This document shows positions 27,061 to 39,338 of a DNA stretch of 64,000 nt, piece by piece (the stretch's first letter is position 1; each line of letters opens with the position of its first letter). Under the pieces are notes generated by a model. That model was not told the origin of the DNA. It worked only from the letters and a program-made list of their open reading frames with translations, and ran no database searches. The stretch covers positions 5,828,001-5,892,000 of the forward strand of contig JAGGNK010010225.1 of assembly GCA_017590115.1 (NCBI GenBank), written 5' to 3'. The position numbers and the translations under genes were made by a program. This DNA is from Montifringilla adamsi (Eukaryota > Chordata > Aves > Passeriformes > Passeridae).

Positions 27061-30000
27061 GTTAAGAGAGCAGTCTTGAGAGAGAGAGGGAGAGTGACAC
27101 CAGCTTAATTAATCATCATAAGCTTAACTATTCAAAGTTAACTTTATTTTGCCTTCATAGTTTAATAGATAATGGGATGTAACTACAACACATACTGAAA
27201 AGCAATAAATACTGAAAAATATTATGTGTATCTCTATAAGAATAGCTTTCCTTAGGTATGGCTGTAGTTCCTTTTGTTCTTTATTTGTCTGTATTGCATA
27301 CAAAGCCTAATATGTTCACTGAGTTAGGCCAGACAGGATATGTAAACAGTACTCCATCTCTGCCATCTCTACATTCATAGCTTCAAGTGCTTTGCATTAT
27401 TTATTTGAAAGTGTCTGTTGCTTAAACATTGTCTTTGACTGCATGATTTTAAAGTGACAGGAGGTCTACAAGTTGGGGTCCATTTAGTGAAAAGTGAAAG
27501 CTCCTTCCTATAAATTTTTTGCTGCAACAATAGGAAACAGTGTCAGAAATGGTACTGAATAAAGTTCTGTATGAAAGTGGTAATTGAGTCTTCTAAACAA
27601 ATGGTTGCATGGCTGTCTGTGCTTCCACTTTAATTTCTCACCACTGACATTTATATAGTGAGCATCTAGTACATTTATGCCATCCTTGGTTGTTTAGGCA
27701 ATATAAAGGACTCATAAGAAAAGGATTGAATTCTAATATTTGTAAACTAAAACAAAAGATTCTGTATTCTGAATAAAATTGCCTTCAATATGTAATACAG
27801 ATTATTCCATGTGTTATTTAATGAGAGACTCCAGAAGATGATTTGAGACCCAGATTTCAAAAACCTTGCAGATTTTCTAAGTTTGGTTTTGTGGGATTTA
27901 TACCTGTAATAGATTCCTTAAGGAGTCCTGCCAGAATGTCAAGTACTGTAGAAAGATAAAGTCTTCAGACAGTTCCTCTCTAGATTCTGCACTGATTTCT
28001 CCTGATAGGAAGGGCGATGTCTGATGGTGGTTCCTGGTTCTGCATATGAATTCTACGTTAGTTGAATAACAGTTGACAAAATCACTACACTAGAGTAGGA
28101 AATGTGAAGTACTTCCATGAAAGGTTCCCTAAAATTTCTATGCTCTGGGTTTTATTGGAATTTCATGGTTATTGATACTTTTTACAAGCATAAAGTGTAA
28201 GAACACTTTTACTCACAATAAGTAAATTTTTTTACAATGCTTTCAGTATTTTCCTGAGACCATTCAGAAGAAAGGTCATGATCCTTAGTTACACAAGGTC
28301 TGGACTTCAGAACCTAAAATAAAAGCTCGTTGTTTCCTCAGAAGAATTTCTTATTATTAGTTTGAATCAGTAAAACAGATAATGAAAGGCCTGCATATAT
28401 AATTTTAAAAAAATTGTGTTTAAAAATTCTTGAAAAGCCTTTCTAGTTGTTGCATAATGGAAAAGCTAAATGTTTTGTTTTGAAAATGTCAGAATGTTTT
28501 TTAACTCAAGTTAACAGTTAACTCAAGTGTAGTGATTTATTTTGATGTTTTAAGAGCAATTTCCAGTTTTCATTAAAAATAACAAATTGGGATTTTGGGT
28601 GGTTTTAGTTTGTTGTTTTGTTTTGTTTTTTTTTTTTTTTGACATTTTGAAATGGTTTCTTTTACTTAGAAATCATAGAGTGTGAAAAATAAACTCTTAA
28701 TCATAGTAAAAAGCATAGATCATTATGCTATAGAAATATGGTGAATACTTCCAATGCAGAATATAAGAAAGGGACAAGCCTTTCAAATTGTACAAATCTT
28801 TATATTTCTATATTTATGTGAATTTATGGCATAAGTATAGTCCCTCCTGAAATACAGCAGAACACTTCTTTATTAATAATATTTAATACTTGTATAAAGA
28901 AAGCAATTTCATAGTACTCCTACATCACTTAATTGAATTGCTCTTCATCAAATAAATGTAGTCAAATGCAATTTCTAGCAATGGCAAGGTGATTGCAGAT
29001 GTGGGGGTAAACAGGAAAGCTTAGGAGAAAATAATGGCATGGTAAATTAGAGATAAATAATTTGAGTGTGATATTGTTGAAATTGTTGGACTAAATACTT
29101 TCCAAATAGGACAGTATGAAGAAATAGAAGCAGTAAAGCTTGAGAATGGAGGAAAACATAACTGAAATTTTAGATACTATTTTCTCTGTAAAGTTATCCA
29201 TTTGTTTCAAGTCCTGTTATGTCAGCCAAAGAAATCCTTATTCCAGGATTGTGCTGGAAAACTTCAATGTTATGAGGGTGCTGACCTTAGATTACTGGCA
29301 GGATTTCCTGGAATAGCCAATCTAAATAATTATCCAACAATTATACTAGCTGTATTTCAAATATTATTTTTTCTGGAACTTGAAAATAGGATAATGAAGT
29401 TACTTTGTCCCAAATCCCTGATTTAGCAAAATTCAAGTCCACTAAGCTTCCATGACTTTTAAAACCAAGTTTTATAGTGCAGCTATAATATGGTTACAAA
29501 ATGCAGGTGTCATTGGTCTGAGTCCTGTTGGAAGTGGAGACTTTATTTATCTACATTTTGAGATATAAGTCTACTTTTGCATTAATGACTTTGTTTGGTT
29601 TCTTATCTTCAGTATATGTGCATATGATAAGTAATACTATTTGAAAATATGTATAACTTACTGCAGAAATGAAACACTTCACATTGTTTCAATAGGAAAA
29701 ACACTGAGAATTTAGAATCTTCCCTGGGGTCCTGTCCTATTCCCATTTAGATTGACAGATACCTTCCTCTTTCTCTCTGTTAAAATAGGCTCAGGGTCAC
29801 AATAAAAATTTGAGAATACTGAAGGGCTTTTCTCTTCTCTTTAAAATTACTTCCACAGCACCTTAAAATGTCCTTGATGTTTAAGTGATTATTCTGTGCA
29901 GATGAGAATTGCTGTTCCTAATAGCTGATAGTTTGATAAAAAAGAGCAGGTTACCATTCAGTTATAACACACCAAATACAGACTTCTGTTTCTGTTTTTA

Positions 30001-30639
30001 ACATTAAGAAATACTCCATAGATATCCAAAGACAGGAGACAAGTTAAGGAACAAAATAAAAGAAAAATATAAATAAGCCATGGAATCTAATATCAGGGTC
30101 CCAGATGTCACACACTGATGACTATTTTATGACCTAAATAATAAAACAATTTTTTTCTCCCAACTGGATTTTAGGGTGAGCATATATGTAAGACTTGTTA
30201 TTATGTCTGCTTGTTGATTGTTTTTTCTAGGTTTTTTTTTTTTCTCTCTTTGTTCTACTTCATGGTAGTTTAAGCCCTAGGGATGCTTTGAATATCCTGT
30301 GGAAATACTGTCTCCAGCTACCATTAGAGAAAAGCAAATTTAAAACTCTGCATTCCTAACACTAACCTAAATGAAGCTCAGACAAGGTGATCGTCAAGTT
30401 AGTTGATTCAATGCATACCATTAAAAAATTTCCTCATACAAGCCAAGTTATCAGACCTGAACATAACGAGTAATAGCAACATTTAGATGTCCTTTGTGAA
30501 GGTGTAGATTAGGAAAAAAAAAATGGGGGGCAATTATTTTACGTATTACAAGTCGTCTTGTACTTGGGCTTCTCAGTGCTGCTGTCTGGAAGTAGCAATT
30601 CTCTATGAAGTTGTTGCTGTAAACCTGAAAATGAGAGGG
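27061..30639. other. AT-rich unique non-coding sequence
   Basis: A short GA-rich run follows the CR1 fragment near 27.08 kb and a T15 tract lies at 28626-28640. An 11-base word occurs as a close direct repeat at 28501-28511 and 28518-28528. Frames are short and unrecognised. No other structure was seen. Confidence 0.55.
28609..28640. repeat. (TTTTG)n-like run ending in T15
   Basis: T-runs broken by single G residues lead into fifteen T at 28626-28640. It is simple low-complexity DNA. Confidence 0.85.
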
Positions 30640-31253
30640 TGTATTTGGCTTGTGTGGAGAGGATGGGGGGTTGCTTCTCTGAGAAGCTGCTGGAAGCTTA
30701 CCCTGTGTTCAGTAGACCACATTTCCCCTGGGGGAAAACTGGTCAGGAGCAGCAGTAGCCAGAGAGAGGAGAGAGAATATGTGAGAGAAACAGCTCTGCA
30801 GGCATCAAGGTCATTGAAGAGGAAAGGGAAGGGGACACTCCAAGGCACAGGAGCATTGCTTCACCTACATCTTGTGGTGAAGAGTGTGAGGAGCCCTTCC
30901 CCTGAGGAAGGAGTAGCAGAGATAAGGTGTGCTGAACTGACCTCAGCTCCCATTCCCTCTCTCTGTGCGCCACTGGGGTGGGGGGGTTGGAGAAAGTTTG
31001 GAGTAAAGCTAAACCTGAGAAGGCATTTTAGCATTTGGTTTTATTTCTCCTTTTCCTATTCTGGCTTGATTGGTAATAAAATAAACTGATTTCCCTGACT
31101 CAATTTAATCCATGAGAGTATCTGGTGAATTATCTCTCCCTGTCCTTATCTCGACCCACAAGTCCTTCACTGTATTTTCTCTCCCCATCCAGCTGAGGAG
31201 GGGAGTGATAGCTTTGGTGGCATCTGGCATTCTGCCACAGTGGGTAAATCAAG
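30640..31253 (+). mobile_element. Solo LTR of avian ERVL type (TguLTR5-like)
   Basis: This is a roughly 610-bp long terminal repeat with no retroviral internal region beside it. Visible landmarks in order are a TGTATTTGGCTTG start, a block reading GCTTCTCTGAGAAGCTGCTGGAAGCTT, a GAGAATATGTGAGAGAAAC block, GAAGAGTGTGAGGAGCCCTT, a GATTGGTAATAAAATAAA polyadenylation region, CTGTCCTTATCTCGACCCACAAG, and AGCTGAGGAGGGGAGTGATAG near the end. These agree, as I remember it, with the LTR family annotated TguLTR5 in songbirds, in the same orientation. Compared with that family the middle appears deleted by a few hundred bases. The copy is diverged, so target-site duplications could not be fixed and the ends are good to perhaps ten bases. 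A 188-codon frame (30523-31089) crosses it and encodes nothing viral or cellular that I recognise. Confidence 0.78.
31075..31080 (+). promoter_or_regulatory. LTR polyadenylation signal AATAAA
   Basis: A canonical AATAAA sits in the GATTGGTAATAAAATAAA block of the solo LTR, where this family carries its poly(A) signal. It supports reading the LTR on the plus strand. Whether it is used is not visible from sequence. Confidence 0.6.
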
Positions 31254-34200
31254 TCCTTCTGATCATGCCTTGAGTCATAGTAGAGTTTTTCTGTGCTCAT
31301 CAAAGTTGGGGGTAAAGTCAAAGCACAGCATGTCCAGCAACGTATGTTATACCTAACATACATTTTAGGGAAGAGCAACAGGGGATATAAGGAGAGATTA
31401 GCTGGGAAAAAGAAAAAAATATGTGAAGAAAAGTAACTGTGAAGAAACTGTAGAAACTCCTATATCTCTTTCCTACTGAGCAAAGGAGGTAAAGTAATGG
31501 TGCTGCATGTCCCCTCATTGCAAGTTTTTTTATATAGCATTTCTGATTAATTCCATTTTCATGTTATCAAAGGGATGAAGCTACAACTGGTAGGGAAGAC
31601 TTTCCTCAGGGCTTGATAAACTCATCCTCAAGCTAATTCTTGCAGCTTGGTGGAAAGCATATTGCCATTCCTGAGACTTTCAGACTCCTGTGGTTTGCCA
31701 GTCCACAGCTCTCTGCCTGTTGGGAAACAAGTGGATCCAGTTAATGTGACTTGTATTTGTCCACTGAGCAGTCTTCATTTTTCACAATAATCAAGTTTTA
31801 TGGGTTAAAAAAACAGGTATTTTGAATTCAATAAAAGCAGAAATCTATAGCCTTGATTGCCAAATTTGGAAAAATCTGTGACACGAATAAGTAAAATAAT
31901 CAGGGTAGCCTTAACACTTTTCCTGAGGTGAAATAGTTTCCTTTGTGTTGCTTAGGATTGTTAAGGCAAGTCTTGGCCTTAGACCCAGGGGAGCAATACT
32001 GCTGGCAGGCTCCCCTTTGTGGGGTGCTAGACCTCACAGTGGGAGCCTGAAGCCATCTGTGTAAGGGAGGTGCTCTCCCTGTCCCACAGTGCCCTGAGCA
32101 GCAGGCATAGTAAGCATTTCCCATCAATTTACAAGGGATGAGAGTTCCCCTGCTTTCCCCTTTTTGCACTTTTAACCTGTCTTGTGTTGCTTATCAGAGG
32201 ATGCACAACCTTTCCCTTTCGCTGGCTTCTTTCAGATTATTACTGTGCCTCGTTAGTCCATTTCTCTGACGTCCCTCTTCTCAGCTTTTCAAGACTGCTA
32301 TCAGTCTTCTAAAATCAATAAGAGGATCGATTGTACAACTGTTCTCTTAATTTTACAGTCTGTACCCACATCCATAGCTTTCCATAGAAATCGTGCAGGG
32401 TATGAATAACCCAGGCATCAAACTTGTCATTAATTGAGCCTTGAAACTCCATAATATTTGTTAGTTGCATGCCTGTATCCATTTATATGAAACACTGATT
32501 TTTCTAAAGTAATGGGCCATTTTCTGATGCCATTACTCACCTTGCCTTGTGTCTCTTAATGATGGAAGCTAACACAGTAGATCTGTTCAGAGTTCTGAGT
32601 AACATGCCAGAATTTAGTTTCAAAAGAAATAGTCTATATAGATGTGACAAAATCATCGACTTTTAGTTTTCATAAGTTATAATATCTAGAGAAAACTCCT
32701 TTTGGATGCCTGGAGTGCAGCAGTTTCAAGTACAGCTCAGGGAGTCAGAGCAACAACTCACCTTATGTCTGAGGATCAGAACACCCAAATTAATATTCCT
32801 CTTCAAGCTGACCCTTTCACACAGAGAGATTCCTTTAGCAATTAGTTGATGTTATGCATTTTCTCTCATATTTGAAATATATTCTGTAGCAGACGATAGA
32901 CTGTAACCCTTATGTGCTTTATTTTTCCACTTCATAGAGGTGTATTAAACCCATTCCTGATGTTCTTGAAGCATTGAGCTATTTTACTGTTTGGGCCTGT
33001 TGTTAAATGCCAGATAGCTTGAAAAGGCAGAAATTAAGAAAGGAGTTTTTCCAAATACTGGAGAAAATAATACATGCTAATGCATCTAAAGAAATTGTGG
33101 GCCATAACCTGTGTGCATTTGAGGATAATCACTCTTTTTTTTTTCTTTAAAAAATGCAAAGCTCAGTTAAAAGTTCTGCTTGTTGGAGATGGAAAAGTAA
33201 TAATACATGGAGTTTAATTTACATTTTACAGTTGCTTTTGGAGTTAGTTTTAAAAACATGACAGAGTAAACAAAGCTTCATTTGAAAAAAAAGAAAAGAC
33301 AAATTAGACTATTTTCTGGTAATGAATGTCAGCAAAGTGTAGCCTGATTCTTTGTGATAGGAGTAAATGTATTTGCACAAATGTGCTTAAAAGGCAACTA
33401 TTAGTTTTTAATGAATGTAAGAGATTTACTTTTTTAGCAGAGCTACTAAAATAATAATCATACATAAAGGAGTACTTCACACAAACTCAGGAAATTATAT
33501 TCAGAATTTAGCTAGGGAATTTGGTTCTGGTTTGAAAGATAACATTCATTTCTACATGCAAAAAATTGTTTAGTTCATTAGCATACTTTTATTCTGCAGA
33601 CATTGAAAAGCGCTAATGCCCCCCAAATTACTTAGATGTAACTTAGTTTTATGAGTTATCAAGCACTAAAGATATAAAAGCCTTGTTATTCTCTGGTAGC
33701 TGTTGCAGTACTGTTCCAGAACACCACTCTTGCACAATAGGAGGCATTTTAAATGGTGGTTTGTTCCTCACATTAGTGTACCAGATAAGCTTGATTCTGA
33801 GATAATATACTGACTGAAAGTGGACCTATGGTTTTAAGGCATCTGGTGAAGTGCAGACTGTCACATTAAAGCATTAAAATGTGTCTAATGGGCAGGCAGT
33901 GTGTTTTTTGAAGTGAGACTCTTGTTTCATAATCTAATGCAGCACCAGTAGAAGATTAGTGACATCATTTTATCAACTAAGAAAAGTGATCAGACCAAAA
34001 TGTTCTACCTTTATGCTGGATACAGATTTCCCTTGCTCATATCTATGAATAGATGAGGATGTGTATGTCCCTAAAATATAGTGCCATTGGCAGTGGAAAC
34101 AGTGGAGTTGTAGTTCTGAAAACCTAGTTGAGGAAGCAGATATTTGGGCTGTTTCCTGTAGAAACTCAGCTGGGTGTCACCAACAGGTGCCAGCAGCAGT

Positions 34201-34389
34201 CATATGCTACACATGCATTGCACTTTGGAAATTTCTCTTAATTGAAATCAGGCTCTGTTCATTCTTCAAAGAAACTCATGACAAGCTCTATAGGCTATAG
34301 CATAATATCAGACAGCAGGGATAAATGTTAGTGCATCATCTTCAGCACGGATTGTTAATGTCACCACAAAGAACTCTTTGTTCTCTGCA
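31254..34389. other. Unique non-coding sequence
   Basis: No gene was recognised. The 31.93-32.16 kb part is GC-richer than average and carries an 89-codon minus-strand frame without any domain. The remainder is AT-rich, with only 60-80 codon frames. Some of it could be conserved non-coding DNA, which cannot be judged from a single sequence. Confidence 0.5.
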
Positions 34390-34672
34390 AAGCACTGATC
34401 TCTCCTCTCTGGTGACCGGTGACAGGACGCAAAGGATTGGCCTGAAATTGTGTCAGGGGAGGCTTAGGTTGGATAGCAGGAAAATGTTCTTCATCCAGAG
34501 GGTGGTCGGGCACCAGGGAAGTGGCCACAGCACCAGCCTGACAGAGCTCAAGAAGCATTTGGACAACAATCTCAGGCACATGGTGTGACTCTTGGGGAAG
34601 TCCTATGCAGGCCTAGGAGCTGGACTTTGATGATCCCTGTGGGTCTCTTCCAATTCAGAATATTCTGTTAAA
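34390..34672 (+). mobile_element. CR1 LINE 3' end, plus strand
   Basis: The end of CR1 ORF2 and the 3' untranslated region are clear. The plus frame reads SSLVTGDRTQRIGLKLCQGR, then LRLDSRK, MFFIQRVVGHQGSGHS, LTELKKHLDNNLRHMV and a stop, matching the family's C-terminus. It is followed by a CTTGGGGAAGTCCTATGCAGG block and the diagnostic GATGATCCCTGTGGGTCTC and TTCCAATTCAGAATATTCT words at the 3' end. The terminal tandem short repeat of CR1 has decayed. The copy is strongly 5' truncated, lacks any intact catalytic domain and is inactive. The 5' limit is approximate. Confidence 0.93.
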
Positions 34673-35370
34673 TTCATAAACTCAGCTGAATTAGGCACTA
34701 GGAAACCCACTCTTAACTTCAGTTTAGCTCTTCTTGATTGTTCCTTGGTACTTTGTATTAATTAGGGTGAGTGTATCAGATAAAAAGTAGAAACTAGAGA
34801 AACAGTGTTAGAAATAATTACCATGCTCTGGAAAGCTGATTTGAGGGAACTCAGTGGCAACTTTATAATTAGGAAATTTATGCTGAGTGATTTTTTTTTG
34901 TCTTAATATGATAGAAAAACCAAAATCAACCTGGTTCTAGAAAAATGTGCTCTACAGAACTGCTAGCTGTTAATACCCAAACTGTACTAAGTGATAATAC
35001 TCTTCTGCTGGACTGATAAGCACCTGTACAAAAGATATAGATTGCCAGCTAAATTAGTCTGGTAATCCTGATAAGTGCATAGTGAGGTCTATAACATCTG
35101 CTAGGGGCAAAAATGTATTCTGTAAGACTTGCCTACCATCTATGTTTTCAGTCTATGCATGTCAATCAAATTATTTTGGGAACAGCTTTAGCTTCTCTGA
35201 TATAGAAAATGGCCTTGAAAAATTCCTTCAAATCCATGTTCTATATCTAACTTTTGTCAGGGTAAAAGATGATTCTTCCTAGGTTGTGGCTTTGAAGCTG
35301 ACTGGGGCTTTCACGGTGGTCCCAGACTGGAAGTGAAATTTAAAAAGTGTTTGATCTAGTCCTTCTTTGT

Positions 35371-35401
35371 TTTTTTCTTCCCCCCCCCCTTTTTTTTTTT
35401 T
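35371..35401. repeat. Polypyrimidine tract with C10T12
   Basis: A pure pyrimidine run of 31 bases contains ten C (35380-35389) followed by twelve T (35390-35401). It is simple sequence and prone to length error. Confidence 0.9.
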
Positions 35402-35560
35402 AACTCTTTCTCTCTAAAGAGAGAGAACATTTGAAAGTAATGGTGGTTGTATATAAGCAACAACAGAGAAGTTGTCAGAAGTGACTGTGGCTTGTAGTTG
35501 AGGTGCCACTTTAGATTATATTCTTTAGTCATTATCACATGGCTAATATGCATTCCTAAG

Positions 35561-35582
35561 GCTGCTCTAAAGCTGCTCTAAA
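35561..35582. repeat. 11-bp unit tandemly duplicated
   Basis: The unit GCTGCTCTAAA occurs twice without a mismatch (35561-35571, 35572-35582). It is a minor slippage product. Confidence 0.9.
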
Positions 35583-36844
35583 ATGGTTGGCATAGTCTGG
35601 CTCAGTGACATACGGGAATACAAAGATGATTTTTAAATTCAAGATGAGTTACTGATGGGTTATACATACACACAAACTGTATTTGTATTGAATTCTTGCA
35701 CAGCTTTATGAATAGTAACAAGAGCATTACATGTAAAGCTAATGAACTCTCAGTGTGCAGTCAGGTGGGCAGAATGAGAGTGATTATATACTCACATGAG
35801 ACATTCCATCAGAGGAAAAAACTCTTTCTTTTGGTGGGCACATATTTTATCCTCAGTACCTTGTTCTGTTTGGAGAACATACACTAAATCTTGTTTAAGT
35901 ATGAATGAGGTAGTTGATGTGTATAAGGCATCAAATCAATCTCTGAGACCTGCCTGTTGATAAGGTATGGAAGCCAAGGGCTTGGCAACTCTCTACTCAC
36001 AAACTTCTTTGCAATCAATACTGCATTAATCATTTAGTTTCTGCTAATTTAAAATAGATATTCTTTCAGGGACTGCATCCAACACAGTGAAATGTGATGT
36101 AGCATCAGCATTGAGAATGGGAAGTAAAACCAGGAAATTTTAATCTGGCCTCCTAGAGCAAGTGTGGCATTTGTCTACCTGAGTATAATTTATGCATGGT
36201 AAACGGAACATTTTCTGTAAGACACTTTCCCTGGGAGACACCTTTCCTCAGACAAAAGACTAAAGGCCAGAAAAAAGAGGTTATTCCAGTAGAAGCATGT
36301 TAGTACGGCAGTCCTGACTGAATCCTGCCAAATAGGTTGTGACAGAAAGCAAGCATGATAGAGATAGGCTGTTTCAAATTTTTTGGTACAGTATTTCTCT
36401 TGCTTGTCCCAGGCATTTTATTTATGGGGGTTTCAGGATTTTGGGTTATTTCACATGAGCACAAAACAAAAATTCATGTAAATGAAATAGTTGAAGAAAA
36501 AAATCTTGTGCCTGAAAGGGGGGGAAATAAATGAGAGTGCACTTTTCCTGTATGATTCATGTTAACAGAGCATAATTTGGGAACTGAAGTCCATTGCTTT
36601 GCGATGTATTGTAAGAGAAATTATTTTATCATAGAAATGGAGGACAGCATCTTGGATGACAAATGTGTTCTTGTGTGTGACCTTCTCCCACATCCTTTTC
36701 TTCAAAGTTTAAAAGGCAAGAAGCTGTCAGTAGAGGTAGTAATTATTATAAATCTGGTCCCTGGAGGCGCTCTCATCTGAGCTTGTATTTAATAAATCGT
36801 CTTTTCTGCCTTTTCCAAAACAATATTTGAAAGTCTTTTGGGCT

Positions 36845-36848
<4 letters not shown>

Positions 36849-36887
<39 letters not shown>

Positions 36888-36905
36888 CATTTTTTTTCTC
36901 TCTCT
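36849..36905. repeat. T39 homopolymer with flanking pyrimidine run
   Basis: Thirty-nine T residues (36849-36887) are followed by CA, further T residues and a short CT run. Read on the minus strand it would look like a poly(A) tail, but the sequence ahead of it on that strand has no AATAAA close by and matches no retroposon I recognise. Confidence 0.9.
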
Positions 36906-39230
36906 ATGTCTGATCCTATTGCAAGGCACATCTCTGGATTACTCTGTTGGCTCCCTATGTTCTGCACAAGAGCAAAAGTCTATGATGGATGTTAATCCCT
37001 CTCTGTGGTCATGACTAAACAGAAATGCCATGTAATTGTCGATTTCAATGTTTGCTTTCAAGTCCTCTATGTTTGGATTTATATATCACGGCTTATAACC
37101 TTAAATCTTTCCATATCTTTTGACCAAGTGACTTGCTGTTACTAACAGCAATTCTGGAATCTACTCAATGCTTCATCAGTCTCCAGTTAATAAAATTTGT
37201 GTTTTTAGAGAATGAGGATAAAAGCAATCTATGTGAGCCTTCCAGAGTGCTTTGAACAATTAATTCAGGGAACTTTTTGATTATAGATTATGCTCCATTC
37301 TTTGTGGTTTTTTACATACCCTAAATTACTTTTTGTATACGATGCTCCTGGAGAGCACTTGTGAAGTAGATGCAGAGGTCACACAATGGCATGACTTCAG
37401 CCATGGAAGTTTAAAAGAGGGCAGCAAGCTTGATGATTCTCTCCTCACTCTTTGAGAACACTGTAAAAATGTGTACCAAATTGATGATTTTTGGAGATCT
37501 TATAGATCCAGTCAGAGTGAAGGTGAATAATTACTATATGTGGCTCCCCTTTTGACAGAGGATGGCAAAAATGTTTGTCCAGAAAGATAATTAGAGGAGG
37601 TAGAAGTTAAAAAAAAAAAAAAATCCACTAGCAGTTGGGTTAATCTGTGCATTTGATCAAGCTTAAATGAAGGGATTGTTTGTGTAAATTTGGCTTGAAG
37701 GATGATTTTCATGCATTGATCCACTTCTTAATTCAAAAGATTTTGTCAGAAGCTTGTTTTTATATCCTCATTGCAGCTGATGTAGTCCCTTGTGTCAAGC
37801 CATCAGGAATTGTAGTACCTGATGTGAGATGACCCAAGAAAGGCAGCAGATGTCCTTCAGAGGGTTTTGTTTCTTACCCGCATTTACAAAGCCTATTTTG
37901 CTGAAGTTGTTTAAACCACAATCACATACAGAGAGTCTGGTCGTGACTGAGAATCTGTAACTCAGTGCCATGACTATTTTCCAAATGTGGTAGTCATTCA
38001 ACAGAACTGTGTTGCTTAGATGTGACAGGCCACTTTGTGGGTGCCATCAGCTCCCTCTCTCCAGAGTACAAGTAAGGACAGAGGTAGACTTTGCCAAAGA
38101 ATTCTGTGGTTATTTCCATGGCAACTATCTAGGTGCACAGACTGTGCCTCAGCTGATATAAGCCACCTGGGCATTTCTGGGGGCTGTCAACAAAATTAAG
38201 GAGTCAAGTTCTTGAAGAACATGAGAACTGGAGTCTTTCATGTCTTCATATGCACATGCATTTAAAATTATATGCCCCTGCTTATTGTTGGAAGCACATT
38301 TAGACAGCTGCCCAAAAGCAGGCCTGTGGTGTATTTCTTTACAGTGTATCCCGGTAGCAAACTCTGAAATTATTGTTTTTCAAATAATAGCTATAGCATA
38401 TCTTCTGTAAGAGAACCTAACTCAGACAAACTAAAAGCATAATCAAGGATTTAATATGAGCACAAAACTTCAAAAAAAATTGAAGGGCAAATTTATTTTT
38501 ATTTATTTGAATTTGTTTTACGTGACTTTTTGGTTTTATTGCTGTGGAAACTGAAGACTTTTCCTTTAAAATGTTTGAAACCTGTGAAAGTGGGGATTTT
38601 CTTTTAAATTATCAAATGCTTCATGGAATAACACAATCCCCCAAAGCATAAAGAATACTTGAATGTCAATATTTGCAATGAGATCTGTTTATTAGCCATA
38701 CTGATATATTTGCTCATCTGTATGCTCCAGTTCTTAGGAAGCTTCCAAAACTGTCTGGCATATCCTTTAGCCAGTGGAAATATAGTAGAATCCAAAACTG
38801 TGCAAAACGTGCCCTTTTTGGCTAAACCCATGTCCCTTCTTGGACATGTTTGTGCCAGAGCAGATGTGGTGTGCAGCTGAACACTATTTACTCCGTGGGA
38901 ACATCCAGCTGAAAAAATTACCCACACTGTGAGTGCAGCAAAGCTTCATTTCTGTTGCTTAGTTGAGATCCACTCTACCAGATAATCTGACTGGGGGTTT
39001 TGCTGGGGTGTTGATAGGAAAGATTTATTATCTTTGGAAAAATAGAATAATATTAGCAGAATGCTGTTACTTGTAACAATACATTTTAAAGCCAGGCCTT
39101 GATAAGGGGTGGTACTAAAAAGACTTGTCATGGCAATGTTTTAGGCTTACTGGATATTTACAGGAGAGTTGGCCACAGGTACTGCATGCTGGAAACAGTG
39201 CTTTTACCCCTTGCTAGCATCAAGGGAGAT
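36906..39230. other. Unique non-coding sequence
   Basis: No gene or interspersed repeat was recognised. A run of thirteen A lies near 37.61 kb. The longest frame is 107 codons (38604-38927 minus), opposed by a 73-codon frame on the other strand, and has no domain. Confidence 0.5.
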
Positions 39231-39338
39231 TTTTCTTTTTTTCATTTTTCACATTTTCCTCTTTTTTTCCCTTCTTTTTTCCCTTCCTTACTTTTTTCCC
39301 TTCCTTCTTTCCTTTTTCCTTTCTCTCTTTTTTTTTTT
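39231..39338. repeat. Long polypyrimidine (T/C) tract
   Basis: About 108 bases are almost entirely T and C on the plus strand, broken by three A residues. There are repeated TTTCCC and CTTCC words. Such homopyrimidine tracts can adopt triplex (H-DNA) structure, as is known for long purine-pyrimidine asymmetric tracts; whether this one does is unknown. Two overlapping frames read it as Phe/Leu/Ser-rich peptides, which are artefacts. Confidence 0.9.

Larger units (their letters stand above)
34673..36848. other. Unique non-coding sequence with small repeats
   Basis: A C10 run followed directly by T12 lies at 35380-35401, and an 11-base unit is duplicated at 35561-35582. No gene was recognised. 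Frames are at most 73 codons. Confidence 0.55.

Noticed and set aside
30523..31089. Longest open frame, 188 codons on the plus strand
   Set aside because: It lies almost wholly inside the LTR and begins just outside it. Minus-strand frames overlap it, and no retroviral or cellular domain is present.
38108..38125. A CCATGGCAAC word resembling an RFX X-box half site
   Set aside because: Only one half fits the motif, and no promoter or gene is near. Chance occurrence is likely in 64 kb.
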